Positions 58,974-64,000 of a DNA stretch of 64,000 nucleotides are shown here, piece after piece. The stretch is from Cephalopachus bancanus (lineage: Eukaryota; Chordata; Mammalia; Primates; Tarsiidae). The stretch spans positions 124,001 to 188,000 of the forward strand of contig JAPVLO010000987.1 of assembly GCA_027257055.1 (NCBI GenBank). The letters are read 5' to 3'. Numbering within the stretch: the stretch's first letter is position 1; each line of letters opens with the position of its first letter. The notes under the pieces are model-generated. The model had not been told where the DNA came from, did not search any database, and worked only from the letters and a program-made list of their open reading frames with translations. Made by a program: the position numbers and the translations under genes.

Positions 58974-59330
58974 CAGTAAGTCTCCTACTTATGAACCTTC
59001 AAGCTGAGGACTTTCAAAGATGCAAACATGTGTTCACATGTTCAATCATGTAAGTTAGTTCACATGTCTAGCATATATTGTAACACGTGTGCATCCTTTA
59101 TAAGTGGTTGTGCTTTTGTGTACTTTACTATATAGTACTGTATAGAGTACAGTAGTATAGTATCTTTATTTCAAGCCCAGGATGTCCAGAAGCAAGTGTA
59201 AAAGCAGTGTTGATGTAGCTGGTACTGTATAGACAATTGTGTTAGTTGGGTACCTACATTAACTTGTTGGGCTTGTGAACAATTTGAACTTACATGCAAA
59301 CTCTCAGAATGGAACTTGTTGGGCAGACTG
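58974..59330 (+). mobile_element. Tigger-type non-autonomous DNA transposon
   Basis: TA at 58972-58973 and 59331-59332 flanks ends of the type CAGTAAGTCTCCTACTTATG and CAGACTG. The interior has TGTACTTTACTATATAGTACTG and no transposase. The ends fit the pogo-like Tigger group. It sits only 38 bases from the hAT-like element. Confidence 0.75.
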
Positions 59331-59459
59331 TATAACTAAGATGAATCAATCATCTTCTCTCCTCTTCTACTTCCTTATAAAATGTGTCAATAGTTAATAT
59401 AAATTTAAGATCTAAAAATGCTAGGCTTTGCTATAATGGTAATATATACTGAACTGCAA

Positions 59460-59495
<36 letters not shown>

Positions 59496-60284
59496 GTATA
59501 CATATAGTCAAGAGATGAAAATTACTATTCTACCTGATATAAATAATCCTCCATAATAAAATTGTACCACACTTTTTTGTACCATATGCGAAAACAACAT
59601 AAAGTACAAAATACAGAAATATCAATAAATAATATGTTCATACTATTTAAGTATCTATAAATGCAGAAAAGAATGTGTGCATTAGATTATTAGTTATTGC
59701 TCATCATACTCATGCATATTGTATAGCATGTGAAGCTATTTTACTCAGAAGATTGTTGGCATTAGTCTTATCTTAGTATCATTAAACTTATCTGATTACG
59801 TTATTAAAATTTCAAATAGTGAGATTTTTCTGTGTTTAAGCTGCTGTACTACTTCAGAGGATCAGATTTTTTGTTGTTGTTGTTGTTATAATGAGTACAA
59901 GTATGTCATCTTGTTCCTGTTAAATTAATCCTATATGATTATTAATTAGAAAAAATGACATAATCTATCATAGAGATGTTGTTAACTGGAAGTTGTATAC
60001 ACAAGCATTACAATTTGTTCCTTGACAATTGTTTCAATTTAGAAAAACTCAGAAATATTAAAATAGTTTTTTGAAAGAAAAGACCACTAGCATTGTAAAT
60101 ATAGTTCTGATTTGATTATTAATGTACAGAATTTTGTAATAATGTTTTAGACATTTTAAGTATGCTGTTTATAGTTCCAGTTTATTCATATTGCACATAT
60201 ATTGTTTGTTAATTTTAATAAGAAACAGTTTGATGTCTTCAAAATATATTGGCAAATGATTTAGTTTCTTGCTGCAAAAAACTG
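59331..60284. other. AT-rich sequence with a TA microsatellite
   Basis: A TA run of about 13 units lies at 59465-59490 and a short TTG run at 59871-59886. Nothing else is recognised. Confidence 0.5.
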
Positions 60285-60400
60285 GATTCCCAGGGCAGTA
60301 GCATCAGCATCACCTTGAAATTTGCTAAAAATGCAAAATTTGGGGTCTTACCCCAGATTCACTGAATCAGATTCTGCATTTCAACAAGATCCCAGGTAAT
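60285..60400 (+). mobile_element. MER5A-like hAT-Charlie relic
   Basis: GCAGTAGCATCAGCATCACC, then TTGCTAAAAATGCAAAATTTGG and CACTGAATCAGATTCTGCAT follow the MER5A order. The 3' end is decayed. Confidence 0.8.
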
Positions 60401-61035
60401 GTTGTATATATTAAGTTGAATATGCACAGTTTTCATTCATGAATCTTCTGTAACATGTGTAAATAAATTACTTTATAAAGAAATACAAGGTTAGATTGGT
60501 AAAGTCAGAATGTGTGTCACACATTTCTTGGCATATTAGTCTACAATTAAAACAGAATTTACAGTTTTTAGGCAAATAGTGTTTACTCAGTTGTCAGCCA
60601 TACTGATTTCTTCTTCATTCATGGCTGATTTTATTTAACTTACATACATAAATTAAGCAACCAAATGGTATGTTATGGGTGTGCTTTAAAAGGTCATTAT
60701 TTTGATATATTTTTATCAGATGCATCATGAAAGTTCATGTGATTTTTAACTATATCTAATGTCAGAGTTTCCCATTAAGTATATTGAGGCTGTAGATAAA
60801 TTGATACCCTCAGCCTTGGAGCAGATGAACCAATGACCAGTGAGCTCTAAATCTCTTTATATTTACCCCAGGATGTTCTCCAACAGAACTCAATTTCAGT
60901 GTGCATAAATTGAGAAAGATAATGCATTTATTTATGCTACTCATGAACTTTATTGTTTCATATATTATATATTATACTAGCACAGTTTACTAAAAGTCAT
61001 TTCATATCTGTAAAACGAAGATTATAAAAGAGTAC
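60401..61035. other. AT-rich unique sequence
   Basis: No supported feature. Confidence 0.4.
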
Positions 61036-62345
61036 AACATGTAGACCAATGGAACAGGATAGAGAAGCCTCAATTTCTCAACCAACTCATCTATGACAAA
61101 GCCTCCAACAACAACCACTGGGGAGAAGAGACCTATTTGTAAGTGGTGCTGGGAAAACTGGCTGATCACATACAGAAGATTGAAACAAGACCCCTGTCTA
61201 TCACCATACACAAAGTTAACTCTAAATGGATCAAAGACCTAAAAATAAAACCTCAACGAATAAGAATCTTAGAAAAAGCAGGAGACACCCTTTTGGAAAT
61301 TGGAACTGGCAACCAATTCCTGTTTAGAACTCTAATGCCCACACCTTAAGAATATGATAGACAAGTAGGACCTCATCAAACTAATGAGCTTCTGCAAAGT
61401 AAAAGAAACCATCAAGAGAGCAGGGAGACAAACCACAGAACGGGAAAAAATATTTGCCAACTGTATATCTGACAAAGGCCTAACATCTAGGATCTACAAG
61501 GAATTCAAATGCGCCGAAAGGAAAAAAAACAAATAGCCCCATTAAAAAGTGGACAAAAGACATGAATAGACACTTCTCAAAAGAGGATATATGGGCAGCC
61601 AACAGACACATGAAAAAGTGTTCAGCCTCATTCATCATCAGAGAAGTGCAAATCAAAACCACATTGAGATAGCACCTAACCCCAGTAAGAATGGTCATCA
61701 TTAATAATTAATAAAACAAACAACAGTTGCTGGCAAGAATGGGGAGAAAAAGTAATAGTGGGAATGTAAACTAGTGCAATCTCTCTGGAAGACTGTGTGG
61801 AGATATCTGAAAGAACTAGAAATTGACCTTCCATATGACCCAGCAGTTCCCCTATTGAGAATATACCCAGAGAAACTCAAATCATTCTACAAAAAAGATA
61901 CCTGCACACGCATGTTTGTTGCAGCTCTACTCATAATACCAAAAACATCGAACCAACCATGCTGCCCATCGAAGCTGGACTGAATAAAAGAATGTGGTAC
62001 ATAATCACAATGGAATATTATGCAGCCATAAAGAAGGACAAACGTGGACTTTGGAGCAACTTGGTTGGATTTAGAGTCTATCGTACTTAGTGATCTATCA
62101 CAGAAACAAAGAACAGAGTACCATATGATCTCACTCATCAGTGGACCTTGAACCATTATCATAATACTATAAGAAAGGGATTGGCAGTAGTGGAAAACTG
62201 TTGATGTGGGTGTGTGGGATTTGCAGCTGAGGGAGACTGCCAGGGAAAGGAGGGACACATCTCATCAACAAGGGTACCTACATAATGAACATTTGTATAC
62301 CTAACCCTGAATTGTACCCTATATCTTCAAAATAAATTTTTTTAA
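61036..62345 (+). mobile_element. 5'-truncated L1 (ORF2 C-terminal third and 3'UTR)
   Basis: Begins within ORF2 at the GACCAATGGAACAGGATAGA region, runs through the C-terminal domain and a 3'UTR with AATACTATAAGAAAGGGATT, and ends in an A-rich tail. Several stops and frame changes break it. One open stretch, about 61774-61983, encodes QSLWKTVWRYLKELEIDLPY-type ORF2 sequence. The flank AAAAGAGTACAAC at the left and AAAAAGTGTACAAAT at the right is a possible imperfect target duplication. Confidence 0.93.
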
Positions 62346-63484
62346 AAAATTAAAAAGTGTACAAATTTGATTCTTTGCTTTTAGTGCACTTGACATGGCA
62401 GGAAATGAAATAAAACATACTTAAACTCACTTTTCTTTGTACAATAACCTTAGAGTTCCAGAGGAAAATGGTAGTCCAAGAATCACTCTTGTAGCCATAT
62501 ACTGTCCCATCAAAAATTCTTGACTTTAGTTACTCTAACCCCAAATCACTATGGAGTCTACATTTTTTAAAACATTATTTCTGAAGCGTGAATAACTCTT
62601 TTTAATGTTAAAAAAGGCATTTAAGAAAATGTTAAGAAAGTACATTTATAGAGAACTGATAGTTTTCAAATAAAAATTTTAGTTATAATTACTACATAGT
62701 TTCCAGGATAATTGAGCTACTCACTCATTGACTCATACACTCATCTCTCAGTTATTGTCTTTGCCTTATTCTTAGATCAGCTCCAAAGTCAACAGCTCTA
62801 TATGATGTGTGAGTAAAGAAAAGAAGGGAAACTAGGCTTTGTGAATAATTATGTGATATTTTTTAAAACAAAAGGAATATATTTCATAATAATTGAAAGT
62901 TGGGTAAAATCATTTGACAAATAAATAACTAAGGCATGGAATGTTATCCAAATGCTCCCCCAAGTAGTTCTGAATAAACACAATGTCCCATACATGGATG
63001 CTTGGTTTAACAGTTAGAGGCTGCAGGCAGAGCTTAAGGCCTACCAGTTTTCTGGGACTTCTGAAAATGTTCAAGGCCTAGACATAGAAAGATTGACTAA
63101 TCATTGCATACTTGTATTTATAAAATGCCATGTTATGCAAACTAATCAACAGGATCACAATTCATGTATTTGGAGATTAAGTGAATTTATTGTGAATGTG
63201 AATGTACATTTCTGATATGATACAGAAGGAGGCTTTCAAAGTAATAGTATAAAAATATCTGAAAGTGTCTTATGTGACTGTAGTTCCATTTTCAGTTACA
63301 AGGGCTAAAAATTTAGGAAGTGAGTTTTCCATCAGTTATTTAGGGCGAGGTATCTATATTCCACATGTGGCATCCTCCCCTCCTCACATCTCAGGATTCA
63401 TCTGACAGTCTCGTTATAATCCACATTCAGACATTCCTGAATTGATGTGATACTTCTTTCAGAGATAAGTTATATTAGAAAATA
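62346..63484. other. AT-rich unique sequence
   Basis: No supported gene or repeat. Confidence 0.4.
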
Positions 63485-64000
63485 TTAGCCGAGGTATTTC
63501 ATTTTTTGGTGTGTGGCTATTGTGAAAGGAATTGTGCTTTTATTTTATTCTCTGCCTGTGTGTTTGTGGTGTATAAGAATGCGACTGTCAGCCGGGCTCG
63601 GTGGCTCAGCCTGTAATCCCGCGCCTTTGGGAGGCTGAGGTGAGTGGATTGCCTGAGCCCGCGGGTTCGAGACCCGCCTGGGCAGTGAGACCTCATCTCT
63701 ACAATAAATCAAAAAATCAACCGGGTGTGGTAGCGCGCGTCTGTAATTCTGGCTACTCAGAAGGCTGAGGCGGAAGGATCGCTGGAGCCCAGCAGGTCGA
63801 GGCTGCGGTGGCCGGGAGCGGCCACTGCACTCCAGTCTGGGTGACAGAGACTCCAACTCAAAAAAAAGAAAAGAATGCGACTGTCTTTTTCACACTTACT
63901 CTGTACCTTGAGACTTTGCCAAAGTCCTTTGTCAGTGCAAGGACGTTTTGACCAGGTTCTCTTGGATTTTTGAGGTATAGGATCATATCATCAGCAAAGA
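63485..64000 (-). mobile_element. L1 ORF2 reverse-transcriptase fragment, split by an Alu, running off the window
   Basis: The reverse complement of 63886-64000 encodes the L1 reverse-transcriptase block with the catalytic FADD motif (FADDMI, bases near 63980-64000) followed by a KNPREPGQN-type segment. The part left of the Alu continues the same L1 (GTGTATAAGAATGCGACTG). The element's 5' end lies beyond the right edge. Confidence 0.85.
63591..63870 (+). mobile_element. Young Alu inserted in L1
   Basis: A near-consensus copy with both hairpins perfect: GCGGG-TTCGAGA-CCCGC at 63661-63677 and GTGGCC-GGGAGC-GGCCAC at 63808-63825. A perfect 15-bp target-site duplication, AAGAATGCGACTGTC, lies at 63575-63589 and 63871-63885. 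The short AAAAAAAGAAA tail and low divergence suggest recent activity. Confidence 0.98.

Noticed and set aside
63545..63856. 103-codon reverse frame (and similar ones at 2.6, 3.5, 17.7, 22, 28.4, 44 and 56.5 kb)
   Set aside because: All are translations of Alu, recognisable by the shared LECSG-RPPQPRPAGL pattern.

Overview
The window is repeat-dense, AT-rich mammalian DNA with no host gene I can support. It carries about 17 Alu (7SL-derived SINE) copies, L1 LINEs of several ages, MIR and L2 relics, Tigger, MER5-like, hAT and mariner DNA transposons, and endogenous-retrovirus LTRs. Alu limits it to primates. The youngest Alu copies do not read like the usual human AluY/S/J consensus. They share diagnostic changes (GGCTCGGTGGCTCAGCC start, CGCGCCTTTGGG, an ACAATAAATCAA linker, and a CCAACTC end before the tail), so I infer a non-anthropoid primate. 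Tarsier is my best guess, but this is inference only.

Layout. 1-12.5 kb: older and young Alus, a 5'-inverted (twin-primed) L1, L1M relics, a Tigger-type element and a reverse-strand LTR. 12.5-28 kb: purine microsatellites, an internally deleted mariner with transposase remnants (16.5-17.5 kb), long AT-rich unique sequence, and several L1 fragments, two of which carry perfect hairpins. 28.2-34.9 kb: the main object, a full-length L1 about 6.4 kb long with its own 5'UTR, an intact 320-codon ORF1 and a broken ORF2. A young Alu abuts its 5' end, and both insertions used nearly the same target site. 35-45 kb: a second Tigger-type element, an old L1 3'UTR, two Alus, a long TG repeat and two solo LTRs, one with a duplicated U3 motif and an Alu beside its polyadenylation signal. 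45-58 kb: ancient L1M, L2 and MIR, a small polyadenylated retro-insert, microsatellites and Alus. 58-64 kb: a hAT-like element beside a Tigger-type element, a 5'-truncated L1, and an L1 reverse-transcriptase fragment split by an Alu and running off the right edge.

How the parts relate: young Alus and L1s both end in A-rich tails and are flanked by 12-17 bp A-rich direct repeats, consistent with L1 machinery mobilising both. Only L1 ORF1 is an intact coding sequence of recognisable identity. The strongest novelty candidate is the young Alu subfamily. Its left monomer has acquired a perfect tRNA T-arm-like hairpin over the B box, and its right monomer has a second perfect hairpin.
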